This document shows positions 32,284-33,131 of a stretch of 33,131 nucleotides of DNA, in pieces (position 1 is the first letter of the stretch; each line of letters starts with the position of its first letter). This stretch comes from Beijerinckiaceae bacterium (lineage in GTDB: Bacteria > Pseudomonadota > Alphaproteobacteria > Rhizobiales > Beijerinckiaceae), in contig CANJPM010000014.1 in NCBI GenBank assembly GCA_947476075.1, forward strand, positions 1 to 33,131. The letters run 5' to 3'. The translations under genes were made by a program, and so were the position numbers. The notes below the pieces were generated by a model, which saw only the letters and a program-made list of their open reading frames with translations, was not told the DNA's origin and ran no database searches.

Positions 32284-33131
32284 TTGACTGCTGTCCTATC
32301 CCTGCGCACATGGCGCGCTTCGGCGACGCCGGGGCAGACAGCGCTCGCGCTGTCTATCCTCGCTTTCCTGATGCTGTTTCTCGTGATCCCTGTCGCGACG
32401 GTGATCTACGTCGCCTTCACCGAGCGCGGCACAGGTTCGTTTACGCTTATCAATTTCTACGATTTTTTCACCACGGAACTCTTCGTTCGCTCGTTGTGGA
32501 ATTCGATCTGGGTCGCGTTGATGACGGTGGCTGTCGCCTCGGTTATTGCTCTGCCGCTGGCCTATCTTACAACGAGGTTCGAATTTCGCGGCGCGCTGCT
32601 GGTGCAAACGCTGGGTTTCCTGCCTCTGGTGATGCCGCCCTTCGTGGGCGCGGTGGCGATGCAATTATTGTTCGGCCGCAACGGCTCGATCAATCTGCTG
32701 CTTGATGATTATTTCGGCTTCAAGATCCCCTTCATGGAAGGGCTCTGGGGCGTGATTTTCGTTGAGGCGCTGCATTATTTTCCGTTCATCCTCGTCAACC
32801 TTTCGGTGGCTCTGCGCGCGATTGACCGCAGCATGGAGGAATCGGCGCAGAACCTCGGCGCGTCGGGCTTTCGTCTGTTCCGCCGCATCGTTCTGCCGCT
32901 CGCCATGCCCGGATATGTTGCGGGCGCGGCGCTTGTGTTTGTGAAAGTGTTTGACGATCTGGCCACGCCATTATTGCTGAACGTGAAAGATATGCTTGCG
33001 CCTCAGGCCTATCTGCGCGTCACATCGATAGGCATCGCCGATCCCATGGGCTATGTGATCTCCGTCATCCTCATCATCAGCTCGGTACTGGCGGTGTGGC
33101 TGTCCACTTTGTCGCTGCGCAACAAGGATTA
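32284..33131 (+). CDS. ABC transporter permease, N-terminal part (runs off window)
   Basis: The first 282 codons of an inner-membrane permease of the FbpB/PotB-like type. Hydrophobic spans are visible at about 19-41, 76-98, 108-130, 157-177, 204-224 and 256-274. The EAA-type cytoplasmic loop that contacts the ATPase reads EESAQNLGASGFRLFRRIVLPLAMPG (about 182-207), with the conserved Gly. A TTG start at 32284 is chosen because GAGGAA lies eight bases before it and there is no suitable ATG. The frame is open at the right edge, so the protein is longer; family members are often two-domain proteins of more than 500 residues. It forms an importer with the binding protein upstream; the ATPase gene should lie beyond the window. 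Confidence 0.88.
   Translation, partial: MTAVLSLRTWRASATPGQTALALSILAFLMLFLVIPVATVIYVAFTERGTGSFTLINFYDFFTTELFVRSLWNSIWVALMTVAVASVIALPLAYLTTRFEFRGALLVQTLGFLPLVMPPFVGAVAMQLLFGRNGSINLLLDDYFGFKIPFMEGLWGVIFVEALHYFPFILVNLSVALRAIDRSMEESAQNLGASGFRLFRRIVLPLAMPGYVAGAALVFVKVFDDLATPLLLNVKDMLAPQAYLRVTSIGIADPMGYVISVILIISSVLAVWLSTLSLRNKD

Noticed and set aside
1-33131. CRISPR arrays, insertion sequences, integrases, toxin-antitoxin or phage genes
   Set aside because: No regularly spaced repeats, transposase or integrase motifs seen. The YdaS-like HTH is fused to TorD and has no toxin partner, so it is not called an antitoxin.

Overview
The window looks like a chromosomal stretch of an alphaproteobacterium, most likely Hyphomicrobiales (Beijerinckiaceae, Methylocystaceae or Methylobacteriaceae type). 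The evidence is high GC with GC-rich third positions, the order tRNA-Leu, tig, clpP, clpX, lon, Tat-exported PhoX, and a periplasmic formate dehydrogenase (FDH) cluster carrying the DUF3305/DUF3306/DUF6352/DUF6505 accessory set. The genus cannot be fixed from sequence alone. The left edge holds only the 3' end of a glmM-like gene, joined to unrelated sequence.

From 0.4 to 18.6 kb almost everything serves one molybdoenzyme. On the plus strand lie a degenerate MoeA paralogue and a MoeA fused to a periplasmic-binding-protein-like domain. Converging on them with no gap are mobA, mrp/apbC and a 677-residue multi-[4Fe-4S] protein on the minus strand. Divergently, a tightly coupled operon (several ATGA overlaps) encodes a biotin/lipoate-ligase-like protein, DUF6505, DUF6352, DUF3305 and DUF3306. 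After a 140-bp gap with inverted repeats comes a YdaS-type HTH fused to a TorD chaperone, a small Tat-target peptide, and fdhA, fdhB and fdhC (Tat-exported catalytic subunit with Cys at Mo, four-cluster ferredoxin subunit, cytochrome b). A strong terminator follows, then mobB and a canonical moeA. Together these genes make and guanylylate the cofactor, build Fe-S clusters, proofread the catalytic subunit, export it and anchor it to the quinone pool. fdhD is not in the window.

From 18.6 to 23.6 kb is a mixed region: REP-like palindromes, a 50-residue exported peptide missed by length cut-offs, a WD40/cytochrome c fusion, tusA with DUF971, phoX, and a small single-span membrane protein.

From 24.0 to 30.7 kb is the housekeeping proteostasis block: tRNA-Leu(UAG), tig, clpP, clpX, lon. 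A near-consensus sigma-32 promoter lies in front of lon and a strong terminator after it. The right edge holds an ABC importer: a solute-binding protein, and a permease cut by the window end.

The most unusual elements are the HTH-TorD fusion with an apparently functional internal ribosome binding site, which could yield both a DNA-binding and a plain chaperone form; the three distinct MoeA homologues in one cluster; and the uncharacterised FDH accessory operon containing a ligase-fold protein.
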